Origin: Chitinophaga sp. HK235
GTDB lineage: Bacteria > Bacteroidota > Bacteroidia > Chitinophagales > Chitinophagaceae
Length of the DNA stretch: 64,000 bases
Direction of reading: 5' to 3'
Assembly: GCF_018255755.1 (NCBI RefSeq)
Contig: NZ_CP073766.1
Coordinates: forward strand, 2,480,001 to 2,544,000
Shown here: in pieces, positions 49,566-58,621 of the stretch
Numbering within the stretch: position 1 is the first letter of the stretch
Layout of the letters: each line of letters opens with the position of its first letter
Program-made: the position numbers and the translations under genes
The notes under the pieces: model-generated
The model's database searches: none
What the model was told of the DNA's origin: nothing
Seen by the model: only the letters and a program-made list of their open reading frames with translations

Positions 49566-50402
49566 ATGCAGAAAATTTCTCTGTACGACTTAAAGCGCAA
49601 ACTGAGAACAAGCCAGGACCCGGACGAAGTGCTCGCCCTGGTGAGACATCATCTGAAAGCCTTTAACCGCCGGGAACTATCAGAACTCTTATGCGAGCTG
49701 CTGGAGTACCAGGAGATTTTTTTTGAAGCGGCTGAATTACTGATTGAAGATGGAGGTGCAGACATCCGTTTTATGAAGGAAGATGTGATCCCTATCATTT
49801 TCTGTGCGGTAGGGGCCAACAAACCACAGGCCGTAGAATATGCCCTGAAGAAGGGTGCTACGCTGAGCATCGATAGTCCTGATTATCTGTATGCCATTGC
49901 CTACATCTTCCAACATCACCGGCTGACGGCCATCACCGATATGCTGCTGATCCTGATACGGCACAACATCCACTTCGATTTTGCGCTGGACAGCCTCGAT
50001 ACCCCCCTGTTGCTTGCCACCCGGTATAATAGCAACAGGGAGGTGGTCGAGTTTCTGCTGGCAGAAAATGTACGCAAATACCATTATGATGAGCACGGGC
50101 TCACAGCAGTACATTATGCACCCTTTGCCAAGGCTCCCAACCTCTACAAAATCATGATCACCTGTATGGCGGACATACAGGTAAAATCAAAGTTTACAAC
50201 CAGCCTGGAACCGGTAGCGGAATGTGTTATCCGGGTAAGTGAACACATCACGTTCGAAGAATTCATCTATGAAGCACTGAATGCGTTTCTGGTCAACCGC
50301 CACCGCATGTACGATGATATCTTTGAGAAATATTATTACCGTCTGCATATGATCGCTGAACACATTTCCCAGATCCGCACCAAATACGGAGAAGCCGGTT
50401 GA
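49566..50402 (+). CDS. Ankyrin-repeat-like cytoplasmic protein
   Basis: The 278-residue protein has no signal peptide or membrane segment. Its middle (about 75-190) shows ankyrin-like helix pairs: QAVEYALKKGATLSIDSPDY, DSLDTPLLLATRYNSNREVV and DEHGLTAVHYAPFAKAPNLY. The flanking helical regions are unassigned. Ankyrin repeats mediate protein binding; a partner cannot be named. It lies between an ABC transporter and a small membrane protein on the same strand, 86 bp on each side, and may share a transcript with either. Confidence 0.7.
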   Translation: MQKISLYDLKRKLRTSQDPDEVLALVRHHLKAFNRRELSELLCELLEYQEIFFEAAELLIEDGGADIRFMKEDVIPIIFCAVGANKPQAVEYALKKGATLSIDSPDYLYAIAYIFQHHRLTAITDMLLILIRHNIHFDFALDSLDTPLLLATRYNSNREVVEFLLAENVRKYHYDEHGLTAVHYAPFAKAPNLYKIMITCMADIQVKSKFTTSLEPVAECVIRVSEHITFEEFIYEALNAFLVNRHRMYDDIFEKYYYRLHMIAEHISQIRTKYGEAG

Positions 50403-50488
50403 CTCCTGTTGATTAAAAGATTTACTTATTCGAAAAAAATAGTATTTTGGTATAACACCATTTCCCAAAAAACCAAAACACAACCAAA

Positions 50489-50800
50489 ATGCTTACACTG
50501 TTGATCGTCCTCGCTGCATCGTTTTTTGTAGCCCATGTATTGCTATTGTTCTCCTCCTTTGGAAAAAAGGGTTTCCTGAAAACCAGGTATCTGTGGTCTC
50601 ATATTACCTTATGGATCACTGGTCTGCTGGCCTGTATCATCACCCTTCTTTTTGCGGGCAAATCTGTGTCTGGTGTGATCGATGTATTTGACACGCCGAT
50701 GAAGTCTGCGTTATTGATTGTATTGTCGCTGGCATTGTCACTGGTGGCGCATACCATTGTCAGAACGATGGTATTGCCTAAATATAACCGGGCTATCTGA
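50489..50800 (+). CDS. Small three-helix membrane protein, function unknown
   Basis: The 103-residue protein has three hydrophobic segments (about 2-23, 37-56, 70-92) and a short basic C-terminus (KYNRAI). No family was recognised. The start is followed by a hydrophobic stretch (LTLLIVLAASFFVAHVLLLF) that could also serve as a signal anchor. A strong terminator follows the gene. Confidence 0.65.
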   Translation: MLTLLIVLAASFFVAHVLLLFSSFGKKGFLKTRYLWSHITLWITGLLACIITLLFAGKSVSGVIDVFDTPMKSALLIVLSLALSLVAHTIVRTMVLPKYNRAI

Positions 50801-50813
50801 GACAAGTCATTTC

Positions 50814-50855
50814 AAACGCAAGGGTGTATCTGTTATCAGATACACCCTTGCGTTT
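50814..50855. terminator. Strong bidirectional terminator
   Basis: A perfect 19-bp stem (AAACGCAAGGGTGTATCTG paired with its complement) surrounds a TTAT loop, with A-run and T-run on the two sides. It separates the small membrane protein gene from the convergent DJ-1 gene. Confidence 0.85.
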
Positions 50856-50872
50856 TTATACCCCTTATTTTC

Positions 50873-51637
50873 TTAGTGGTTGGCCAGGATCAAACCCTGG
50901 TTGGGCACATACTTATCGTATTCCATCTCCCGTGCAACACGCCGGGCTTCTTCTTCCCCTTTCAGTTTACCGACAAGATGCAGGGCTCCGTCAATACCGG
51001 CGGATATGCCGGCAGTAGTGATGATGCGGCCATTATCTACAAAACGTACGTTTTCCACTACTTTGGTTTGAGGCAGGCGTTCGCGCAGGTTGTTGATGCT
51101 CAGGTGAAAGGTAGTGGCGGTCTGGTGTTCGAGCAGCCCTGCATTACCCAGGATAAAGGCACCGGTACAAACGGAGAAGTAGCTGGCAGTAGCTTTATCG
51201 CGCGCTTTGATCCAGGCGATCACCTCCGGGTCTTCTGCAGCCACACCGGCATTACCACCGAATACGGCCAGGATATCAGCAGGCGGGGCATCAGCCAGGC
51301 TGTAGTCGGGTGTTATTTTCAGCACGCCCTGTGATATCAGCTGTTTTTTCTTTTTGGAAACGGTAAATATTTCAAAGCCGGCATAGGAAAATACTTCCAT
51401 CGGTCCGGCGAAGTCGAGCACTTCCACGCCGTCCTGCAGGTAAAAACAAACTTTCATACGTTTCTGATTGGTGGTGTCTTTTTTCATTAGTTCCATACCA
51501 CAATGCGGACATTTGCCTGGTTTATGAAATACAATAGTATCGCAGGGGCCACAGGGAGGGCAAACATATTTTAATGTCCCTGATTGACCGAAAAGCAGGC
51601 ATGGTGCCAGCAACAACAATAACAGCAGCTGTTTCAT
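50873..51637 (-). CDS. Secreted DJ-1/PfpI protein with heavy-metal-binding domain
   Basis: The 254-residue protein has a signal peptide (QLLLLLLLAPCLLFGQ). A small metal-binding-like domain follows (about 24-50; YVCPPCGPCD and GKCPHCGMEL), as found in HMBD domains of copper and heavy-metal proteins. The DJ-1/PfpI fold then has the nucleophile Cys157 in SVCTGAFILG and an N-terminal FAGPMEVFSYAGF block. The combination of an export signal, a metal finger and a DJ-1 domain is unusual. It probably works in the periplasm. The neighbouring leftward gene encodes a related DJ-1-type regulator, 67 bp from it. Confidence 0.82.
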   Translation of the reverse strand: MKQLLLLLLLAPCLLFGQSGTLKYVCPPCGPCDTIVFHKPGKCPHCGMELMKKDTTNQKRMKVCFYLQDGVEVLDFAGPMEVFSYAGFEIFTVSKKKKQLISQGVLKITPDYSLADAPPADILAVFGGNAGVAAEDPEVIAWIKARDKATASYFSVCTGAFILGNAGLLEHQTATTFHLSINNLRERLPQTKVVENVRFVDNGRIITTAGISAGIDGALHLVGKLKGEEEARRVAREMEYDKYVPNQGLILANH

Positions 51638-51704
51638 GAAATAGTAATTTATGTTGCAAAGCTAGCGGAGGGGGCAGGCAAAATCGGGACAAGGAAGCTA
51701 CAGA

Positions 51705-52634
51705 TCAGGCCAGTTTAAGACTTGTGTCCTTTCTGATCAGCTGGCGTAGCTGGTTAGGATTTTTAAAACCGCATTCCCTGGCTACCCAGGCCACCTTATG
51801 TTCTGATTTAAGGAGCAGCAGGGCTTTTTCCCTGCGGAGTTTCTGGATATAGTCACCGATAGTGGTACCGGTGGCGGTTTTGAACAGCCGGGTGAGGTTG
51901 CGGGGACTTATAAACACCTGATCAGCCAGCTCGCTGATGGTGAGTTTTTGGTTCAGATGGGCAGCGATATAATCCTGTACCTGATGAATTTGATGATTAA
52001 TATGCTGTCTGTTTTGCAAGAAGATGCTATCTTGCGGTGAAGAACCGTCGCGTCGCATGGGAACTACCAGCACTTTGGCCAGCAGGCTCGCGAAGGCGAT
52101 ACCATGTCTTTCTTCTATGAGGGAGAGCGCCATATCGATACCGGTAGCGATGCCGGCGCTGGTATAAATCCGGCCGCTTTTTACAAATAATCTGTTTTCC
52201 ACTACCTTCAGGCGCGGAAATTGCTGTTGTAATAAAGTTGTCTGCGCCCAGTGTGTGGTACAGTGCTGACCATCCAGCAGGCCTGCAGCGGCCAATGCGA
52301 AAGCTGCAGTACAAACAGAGCAGACAGTGGCGCCGGTGGCAGCCGCAGCCTGCAACCAGGGTATCCACAAAGCATCATCGGCACGGTCCCATCTTCTCAG
52401 GTCCATGCCCGCTATTATCAGGATATCGTCCGGCATTACTGTCACGGAATCAAGCGGATCTACAGCGGCAAAGCCAAGCCCCGAGGATGTTCCCGGGTGA
52501 TTGTAGGGAGATACATACTTCAACTCGTAAGGTTGGCCACAACAGATGGCTTCTACAAAAACGGTCACAGCCCCTGCCAGATCCAGCAGGTGTACCCCAT
52601 CAAAAAGAAAAAAAATTACGCGATTGGGTATCAT
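51705..52634 (-). CDS. GlxA-type AraC regulator with DJ-1/PfpI sensor domain
   Basis: The 309-residue protein starts at an ATG with MIPNRVIFFLFDGVHLLDLA, the usual GlxA opening. The N-terminal half is a DJ-1/PfpI domain with Cys108 in CSVCTAAFALAAAG. The C-terminal AraC domain has LTISELADQVFISPRNLTRL and VAWVARECGFKNPNQLRQLI. Such regulators sense small metabolites or reactive compounds through the class-I amidotransferase-like domain. It lies upstream of, and on the same strand as, the secreted DJ-1 gene and is the obvious candidate for controlling it. Confidence 0.9.
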   Translation of the reverse strand: MIPNRVIFFLFDGVHLLDLAGAVTVFVEAICCGQPYELKYVSPYNHPGTSSGLGFAAVDPLDSVTVMPDDILIIAGMDLRRWDRADDALWIPWLQAAAATGATVCSVCTAAFALAAAGLLDGQHCTTHWAQTTLLQQQFPRLKVVENRLFVKSGRIYTSAGIATGIDMALSLIEERHGIAFASLLAKVLVVPMRRDGSSPQDSIFLQNRQHINHQIHQVQDYIAAHLNQKLTISELADQVFISPRNLTRLFKTATGTTIGDYIQKLRREKALLLLKSEHKVAWVARECGFKNPNQLRQLIRKDTSLKLA

Positions 52635-52679
52635 CTGACTAAATTAGTATATTATTGACAAAAAGTTACGAGAGGTCAT

Positions 52680-53072
52680 ATGAACAGGAAAGACGTCTGG
52701 AGATACAAATCTCTGGAGCAATTAGAAAACAAACGTTGGGAACCCGCTACAGAAAACGATTCAGTATTAGTTAAAAGATGCATCGCCCTCAGCAAAGTGC
52801 CCGTTATCAAATTAACTGCCAGCGATCTACGGGTATTGATCGGCCAATCCTTTAACCCAACCTATCTGGTGCCACTGGCCATCGAAAAACTCAAAGATGA
52901 CCTGTTGGTAGAAGCTGATCTGTACCCCGGCGATCTGCTGAAAAATGTACTGGATGTTCCCGCTCCTTTCTGGGAAGAGCATCAGGAATTGCACGAAGAC
53001 ATGAAAAAAATGATCAGGTCTCGTGCTGTCGAAGTAGCGACAGAGATTGATTTACCCGGTTACTGGCAATAA
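52680..53072 (+). CDS. Contact-dependent inhibition immunity-like protein (CdiI-type)
   Basis: The 130-residue protein matches, by eye, a recurring family of CDI immunity proteins: KSLEQLENKRW at the start, VKRCIALSKVPVIKLTASDL, VLIGQSFNPTYLVPLAIEKL and LYPGDLLKNVL. These small cytoplasmic proteins neutralise a cognate toxin domain. No toxin, Rhs or CdiA gene is seen nearby, so this looks like an orphan immunity gene that protects against neighbours' toxins. It is divergent from the GlxA-type regulator with 45 bp between starts. The family assignment is from memory of the conserved blocks. Confidence 0.7.
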   Translation: MNRKDVWRYKSLEQLENKRWEPATENDSVLVKRCIALSKVPVIKLTASDLRVLIGQSFNPTYLVPLAIEKLKDDLLVEADLYPGDLLKNVLDVPAPFWEEHQELHEDMKKMIRSRAVEVATEIDLPGYWQ

Positions 53073-53095
53073 GCCATTAGTTCAACAGGTAAAGA

Positions 53096-54208
53096 TCATC
53101 CCTCAAAATCGAAAAGTGATAACTGTGGATTAACAGGCTTATCCGAAACAGGACCCGCTTCTCCGAAATTAGACAACGTTATACCCAACAAACGTATCTT
53201 TTTATCTTCTGGCCTGGTAGCTGCCAACAATTGTTTGGCTGTGTGGAGTATTGTGTCCATATCTCCCACCGGAAAAGGAAATGATTGATTACGGGTTATC
53301 TGCTTAAAATCGCTGTACTTGATCTTCAGGGTGACGGTACGTCCCTTCAGGCCGTAGCGTTCCAGCCTGTTGTAAACCGTTTGCGCGATTTTCTCCAGCT
53401 CAGCATGCAGGTCTTCCTCAGCCGTCAGGTCTACGGGGAAGGTATCTTCTGCGCCAAGGGATTTGGTTTCGCGGTGTGGCTGCACCGCACGGTCATCTAT
53501 GCCCCGTACTATACGGTAGTAGAAAGTACCTACTTTACCAAAATACTGTTTCAGCTCCTGCTCCGATAGTCTCTTGAGATCACCGCCGGTAAACAACCCC
53601 ATCTTCTTCATCTTGTCGGCCGTTACCTTGCCTACACCATGGAATTTCTCCACCGGCAGCTGCTCCATAAAACCCTCAATGGAAGAAGGGCCTATAAACG
53701 TAAACCCATCCGGCTTGTTGAGATCGGAAGCTATCTTGGCCACAAACTTATTGACAGACACCCCTGCAGAAGCTGTCAGCTGCAACTCCTCGCGGATGGC
53801 CAGTTTGATCTGCCTTGCAATCTCTATCGCAGAACCAATATTCAGTTTATCAGCTGTAACATCCAGATAGGCTTCATCCAGCGAAAGCGGTTCAATAAGA
53901 TCGGTATAACGCGCAAATATCTCCCGGATACGACGGGACACTTCTTTGTAGGCATCAAAACGGGGACGTACAAAAATTAGCTGGGGACATAACTGCAAAG
54001 CGCGCCTGGACGACATCGCAGAACGGACACCAAATTTCCGCGCCTCATAACTGGCTGTAGCCACCACTCCCCTCCCTTCCGGCGAACCACCTACCGCAAT
54101 GGCCTTACCTCGATACTGCGGTTGATCACGCTGCTCCACAGATGCATAAAACGCATCCATATCGATGTGAATAATCTTCCGTTGGGCACTATTTTCTGTC
54201 TGTTCCAT
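53096..54208 (-). CDS. dinB: DNA polymerase IV (Y family)
   Basis: The start is taken as the ATG at 54208 (370 residues); one further upstream at 54226 adds six. Palm-domain motifs are intact: IIHIDMDAFYASVEQRD, then LEPLSL-DEAYLDVT-type catalytic Asp-Glu, and the thumb helix-hairpin-helix region HGVGKVTADKMKKMGL. The little-finger domain follows with GLKGRTVTLKIKYSDFKQIT, and the protein ends in a short QLSLFDFEG clamp-binding-like motif (QLSLF), which matches the beta-clamp consensus QLxLF. It carries out error-prone translesion synthesis in the cytoplasm. Upstream lies the terminator of the beta-galactosidase gene. Confidence 0.92.
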   Translation of the reverse strand: MEQTENSAQRKIIHIDMDAFYASVEQRDQPQYRGKAIAVGGSPEGRGVVATASYEARKFGVRSAMSSRRALQLCPQLIFVRPRFDAYKEVSRRIREIFARYTDLIEPLSLDEAYLDVTADKLNIGSAIEIARQIKLAIREELQLTASAGVSVNKFVAKIASDLNKPDGFTFIGPSSIEGFMEQLPVEKFHGVGKVTADKMKKMGLFTGGDLKRLSEQELKQYFGKVGTFYYRIVRGIDDRAVQPHRETKSLGAEDTFPVDLTAEEDLHAELEKIAQTVYNRLERYGLKGRTVTLKIKYSDFKQITRNQSFPFPVGDMDTILHTAKQLLAATRPEDKKIRLLGITLSNFGEAGPVSDKPVNPQLSLFDFEG

Positions 54209-54242
54209 GATGTTGTCCTGCAGCACTGTAAAGATACTACAA

Positions 54243-54275
54243 AACAGGCTGCTGAAATGGTTTCAGCAGCCTGTT
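54243..54275 (-). terminator. Terminator between beta-galactosidase and dinB
   Basis: AACAGGCTGCTGAAA and TTTCAGCAGCCTGTT form a perfect 15-bp stem with a TGG loop. It lies 21 bases beyond the beta-galactosidase stop codon, followed by TTTTGTAG on the leftward strand. Confidence 0.7.
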
Positions 54276-54295
54276 CGTTATGGATGGTATCTTTA

Positions 54296-57200
54296 TTACA
54301 TCACCGGTTTTATCCAGTAACTGTATTCATGATTCCTAAACGGTATCCGGTATTCTTCCAGCGGCATCGCTCCCCAGCTATCGATACCCTGAAGGCCCGA
54401 CTGCTGCAGGTCTATATGCATATATATTTCAGGACGCGTTACCAGCTCACCGGAGTGATATTGTTTTTTATCTGCTTCGGGATCGAGATCATCCAGGCTG
54501 TAAGGCAGTGCTGAGAAGTTAAGCAGACTGTCTGCATATTCAAAGCGTATACCTTTTCCTTTTTTGTTAGTCATGCTAACCCAACGTACATCGGCCTTAT
54601 TACCGCTTTCCTGCGGACGGGCATACGGGAAATACTGCTGATCAACTGTCTGCTGATAGATGCCCACAAAAGAAGCTGTTTTTCTGTCCCAGTAATTTTC
54701 CCATGGACCGCGACCATAATACGAAATCTGGTCAAACTGTTTCTTCAGCTGCAAATCATTACCGATACGGGGAATCAGCGAATAGTTTCCTTTTACGGCA
54801 GTAAATGCATTAGACACTTTCATACTGCCGTCACCGTGAATGGTAATGGTTTGTGTGGCTACTGCATCTCCTTCCACTATTTCTTTTTTCAACAAAACTT
54901 CATAACCATCAGCGGTCTTATTCACTTTTGCTTCGAGCACTTTTCCGGCAGCATAGGCGTTGCGCCATTTGCGCAGGGAATGATTAAAACCTGCACCGAT
55001 ATCGTTGTCTGTAGGAGCACGCCAGAAAGCAGGCTGCAAGCTGCCTTCCAGGACCTGTTCTCCTTTCAGCTCATATTTTTCGAGCATGCCTTGCTGCATA
55101 TTGAAAGTAACAGCGAAGCCCGGGCCTTTGATAGTGGCATGACCGCCATCCTGCTGAAGGCTCAGCTGAGCTGGTTTTACAGCAGCAGGTGCCAGCGCCT
55201 GACCTTTACTCCAGGCAAACTGCTCTGATGCTATTTCAAAACCTGCAGGCAGGAATGGCTCCTGCTGTTTCAACACATACCGTACGTTAAGGAAATATTC
55301 CTTACCGGCACGGATACTGCTTTTTACCGGCAAAGTGATATCAGCTGACTGCTGCGCTGCTACTGTCAGGTCTTTAACAATACCTTTTTCTATTACCTTT
55401 CCATCTTCCAGCAGTTCCCAATTGAGCTGGTCATTAGCCAGATCACGGAAGAAATAACCATTAGTGACGGTCACCACATTGTTGCCTTTGTAGCGGCTTT
55501 TGATATGCTGATATACTTTCTTTATTTCCACTGCCATAGGTGTGAGGCCGCGATGTGCTGTCACCACGCCTTTCACGCAGAAGTTGTTGTCACTGAAAGC
55601 CTGGTTAACCGGCCCGCTCAGCGGGAAGTCGCCACCATAGGCAAGGATACGTTTGCCATTTTTTACAGTGTCTATGCCCTGGTCTATCCACTCCCAGATA
55701 AAGCCACCCTGGAGGTAGGGATTGTTTTCAATTGCGGTCCAGTATTCCTGGAAGTTACCCAGACTGTTGCCCATGATGTGTGCATATTCACTCATGATCA
55801 TCGGACGGTCGGGATTACTTTTGGAATATTTTACCAGCCATTCTGGATCGGGATATTGTGGAACGATCATGTCTGTATTATAGTCCCATTCAGCACGTTC
55901 GTACTGTACGGGACGGCTGTCCTGTGTTTTGAGCCAGTCGTATGCTTCGTAGAAATTGGTACCGTTGCCGGCTTCGTTGCCCAGCGACCAGGTGACTACG
56001 GCTGCATGGTTTTTGTCGCGTTCGTACATGCGCATCACTCTTTCCAGATGAGGTACCCGCCATTGTTTATCGTTGGCCAGCGTATAGGCGAGATCGTAGT
56101 AACGACCATGTGATTCGATATTAGCTTCATCTACCACATACAAACCATATTCATCGCAAAGTTCCATCCAGTAAGGATCTGGTGGATAGTGGGAATGACG
56201 CACCGCATTTACGTTGAGCTGTTTCATCATCTCCATATCTTTACGCATATCCTCCCGGGTAAGGGTGTGACCCTGTGTGGGGTTGTGTTCGTGGCGGTTC
56301 ACCCCTTTGAGGAAAATTCTTTTACCATTGACCAGGAAGTTGCGGTCTTTCAGCTCTACAGAGCGGAAACCTACCCGCTGCGGTATTACTTCCAGTACTT
56401 CTCCGGATTTATTTTTCAGGGTGAAGTACAGGGTATAGAGATAAGGTGTTTCAGCCGACCAGCTTTTTACACCTGGCACCTCGCGGTGAAAGCTCACTGT
56501 TTTTTTATAGTTGCCCAATACCTGCTGCGGGTTAGTGGCTTCTTCCTGCAGCACGGTTTTGCCTGCAGCGTCCACCAGTTGCACTCCTACAGAAAAAGTA
56601 TCCGGCTTGCTGTGGTTCGTTTTTTTATCGATGCGGTAGTTATCCACTTCCAGACTTACATCCAGTACACCGTTGGTATACGATTTATCCAGTGTGGCAG
56701 CTACCTTAAAATCCCTGATATCCAGTCTGGGTGTGGAATAGAGATATACCTCCCTTTCAATCCCGGAAATACGCCACATATCCTGGCATTCCAGGTAAGA
56801 ACCGTCACTCCATCTGTACACCTGCAGGGCTACCAGGTTCTCTCCTGGTTTTACAAAACGGGTGATATCAAATTCAGCGGCCAGTTTGCTGTCTTCGCTG
56901 TAACCCACTTTTTCACCATTAATCCAGATAAAGAAAGCCGATTTCACTGCACCCAGATGAATAAACACCTGACGGCCGTCCCAGTCTTTCGGTAAAATAA
57001 ATTTCTTCCTGTAAGAACCAACCGGGTTGTTGTCTTCCGGTATATCGTATGGAGGTTTCAGCGCACCCCCCATTTTGGAGCGGCCTGTAAACTCGTATGG
57101 ATGATTCACATAGATGGGCAGGCCATAACCGTTCAGTTCCCAGTTGGCCGGCACTTTAAAGTTATCCCATGTGGCATCATTAAAATCTGTTTTGTAAAAG

Positions 57201-57451
57201 TCAGCCGGACGTTTGCGGGGATCCTGTACCCAGTTGAATTTCCATTGCCCGTTGAGCGAAAGGAAATTGCCGGACTTCTCTTTATCACGTTGCCGGGCCA
57301 ACGTAAAATTCTCAAAGGCAAAGGCTGATGCCCGCATCGGCATCCTGTTGACAGATACCACTTCCGGCGTCTGTAACTCCGAAGGCAGCTGCTGTGCCCA
57401 CCCTCCCGTTCCAATAACGGCAAAGGCCATGGTAAGTACACTTTTTTTCAT
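54296..57451 (-). CDS. Periplasmic beta-galactosidase, GH2 family
   Basis: The 1051-residue protein has a signal peptide (VLTMAFAVIGTGGWAQ). The GH2 architecture is complete: a sugar-binding jelly roll (about 60-230; LNGQWKFNW, NWELNGYG), an immunoglobulin-like domain, the TIM barrel with NAVRHSHYPPDPYW, acid/base E493 in SLGNEAGNG and nucleophile E555 in MSEYAHIMGN, and the C-terminal Bgal small-chain domain (about 770-1045). It cleaves terminal beta-galactosides outside the cytoplasm. Length agrees with LacZ-type enzymes. An AraC regulator gene is divergent from it across 211 bp and probably responds to a galactoside. Confidence 0.92.
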   Translation of the reverse strand: MKKSVLTMAFAVIGTGGWAQQLPSELQTPEVVSVNRMPMRASAFAFENFTLARQRDKEKSGNFLSLNGQWKFNWVQDPRKRPADFYKTDFNDATWDNFKVPANWELNGYGLPIYVNHPYEFTGRSKMGGALKPPYDIPEDNNPVGSYRKKFILPKDWDGRQVFIHLGAVKSAFFIWINGEKVGYSEDSKLAAEFDITRFVKPGENLVALQVYRWSDGSYLECQDMWRISGIEREVYLYSTPRLDIRDFKVAATLDKSYTNGVLDVSLEVDNYRIDKKTNHSKPDTFSVGVQLVDAAGKTVLQEEATNPQQVLGNYKKTVSFHREVPGVKSWSAETPYLYTLYFTLKNKSGEVLEVIPQRVGFRSVELKDRNFLVNGKRIFLKGVNRHEHNPTQGHTLTREDMRKDMEMMKQLNVNAVRHSHYPPDPYWMELCDEYGLYVVDEANIESHGRYYDLAYTLANDKQWRVPHLERVMRMYERDKNHAAVVTWSLGNEAGNGTNFYEAYDWLKTQDSRPVQYERAEWDYNTDMIVPQYPDPEWLVKYSKSNPDRPMIMSEYAHIMGNSLGNFQEYWTAIENNPYLQGGFIWEWIDQGIDTVKNGKRILAYGGDFPLSGPVNQAFSDNNFCVKGVVTAHRGLTPMAVEIKKVYQHIKSRYKGNNVVTVTNGYFFRDLANDQLNWELLEDGKVIEKGIVKDLTVAAQQSADITLPVKSSIRAGKEYFLNVRYVLKQQEPFLPAGFEIASEQFAWSKGQALAPAAVKPAQLSLQQDGGHATIKGPGFAVTFNMQQGMLEKYELKGEQVLEGSLQPAFWRAPTDNDIGAGFNHSLRKWRNAYAAGKVLEAKVNKTADGYEVLLKKEIVEGDAVATQTITIHGDGSMKVSNAFTAVKGNYSLIPRIGNDLQLKKQFDQISYYGRGPWENYWDRKTASFVGIYQQTVDQQYFPYARPQESGNKADVRWVSMTNKKGKGIRFEYADSLLNFSALPYSLDDLDPEADKKQYHSGELVTRPEIYMHIDLQQSGLQGIDSWGAMPLEEYRIPFRNHEYSYWIKPVM

Positions 57452-57662
57452 TGTTCAGTTATAGATTTACGCAAGTAACGACTACAAGTATATTAATAAG
57501 CGTATAAAATACAACAATTATTTACATAATCAGGGAGGATAGGATGATAAACGGAACTGTGATGTATGTGATGATGACTGGCCAATCCGTTAAAAAGCCT
57601 GAAAGTCACTTAAAATACCGGATGGATTTTCTTACTTTCAAAGGAGTAAAAATCCACGTTTC

Positions 57663-58556
57663 ATGATCAGAAAAAGGGAAGGTTTTCAGGGCCAGCGCGC
57701 GATCGTCATACCCCGTAATATTCTGCTTGAAAGATGTGCCGCCGATCCGGTGATGAAAACCATGTATATCACAGACATCGGTTATTATCCCAAAGCGCAG
57801 TTTCACTACTGTAAACGGCTTAACGGAGCACCCGAACATATATTGATCTACTGCCAGGAAGGCCGGGGAAGTATACGGCTGAAAAAAAGTGAATACCCCA
57901 TCAAGGCAGGCGACTGTTTTCTAATACCACGGGAATGGGCACACGCCTATCATGCCCATGATACGGATCCCTGGACGATCTACTGGGCTCATTTCGCAGG
58001 ACATACGGCCGATGCCATCGTGCATACCGCCATCCAGCAGTTAAACGGGCACCAGACTTTTCTGCTGCATGCCAACGAGCGAATTGCGTTGTTTGACAGC
58101 ATCTATCAGCAGCTGGAAAGAGGTTACCGTACAGAAAACCTGCTGTATGCCAATATGAGTTTCTGGTCGTTTCTCGCGTCATGCATCTACCCCGGTTGTT
58201 ATCATCCCGGCAAATCAAAGCCCGGCCAGGACACCATCGATCACGCCATCGACTATATGAATAATCACCTGGACCGTATGCTCACACTGGAACAAATGGC
58301 GCAGTCCATCAACCTGTCCATCTCCCATTTCTCCTGGCTGTTTAAACACAATACCGGTTACTCCCCCATTGAATACTTCAACCACCTGAAAGTGCAGAAA
58401 GCCTGTCAGTACCTGCATTTCACCCATCTGCGCATAAAGGAGATCGCTGCACTGCTGGGCATAGAAGACCCTTATTATTTCTCCCGACTTTTCACCAAAG
58501 TGATGGGACTGTCGCCAGCCCAATACCGGGAGAAAGAAACCGGCACCGTAAAATAG
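57663..58556 (+). CDS. AraC family regulator of the GH2 locus
   Basis: The 297-residue protein has an N-terminal cupin of the AraC/RhaR arabinose-binding type (LIYCQEGRGSIRLKKSEYPI and GDCFLIPREWAHAYHAHDTD). Its C-terminal helix-turn-helix pair reads LTLEQMAQSINLSISHFSWL and IKEIAALLGIEDPYYFSRLF, with an ending GLSPAQYREKE. The cupin fold suggests sugar sensing. The divergent arrangement with the beta-galactosidase gene points to its target. The downstream operon starts 65 bp after its stop and may also be under its control. Confidence 0.9.
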   Translation: MIRKREGFQGQRAIVIPRNILLERCAADPVMKTMYITDIGYYPKAQFHYCKRLNGAPEHILIYCQEGRGSIRLKKSEYPIKAGDCFLIPREWAHAYHAHDTDPWTIYWAHFAGHTADAIVHTAIQQLNGHQTFLLHANERIALFDSIYQQLERGYRTENLLYANMSFWSFLASCIYPGCYHPGKSKPGQDTIDHAIDYMNNHLDRMLTLEQMAQSINLSISHFSWLFKHNTGYSPIEYFNHLKVQKACQYLHFTHLRIKEIAALLGIEDPYYFSRLFTKVMGLSPAQYREKETGTVK

Positions 58557-58621
58557 TCCATCATATTCAGGAGATCCTCTATCCGGTTAGTGCAGGTGGA
58601 CGATTACTTTTACATAGATCA

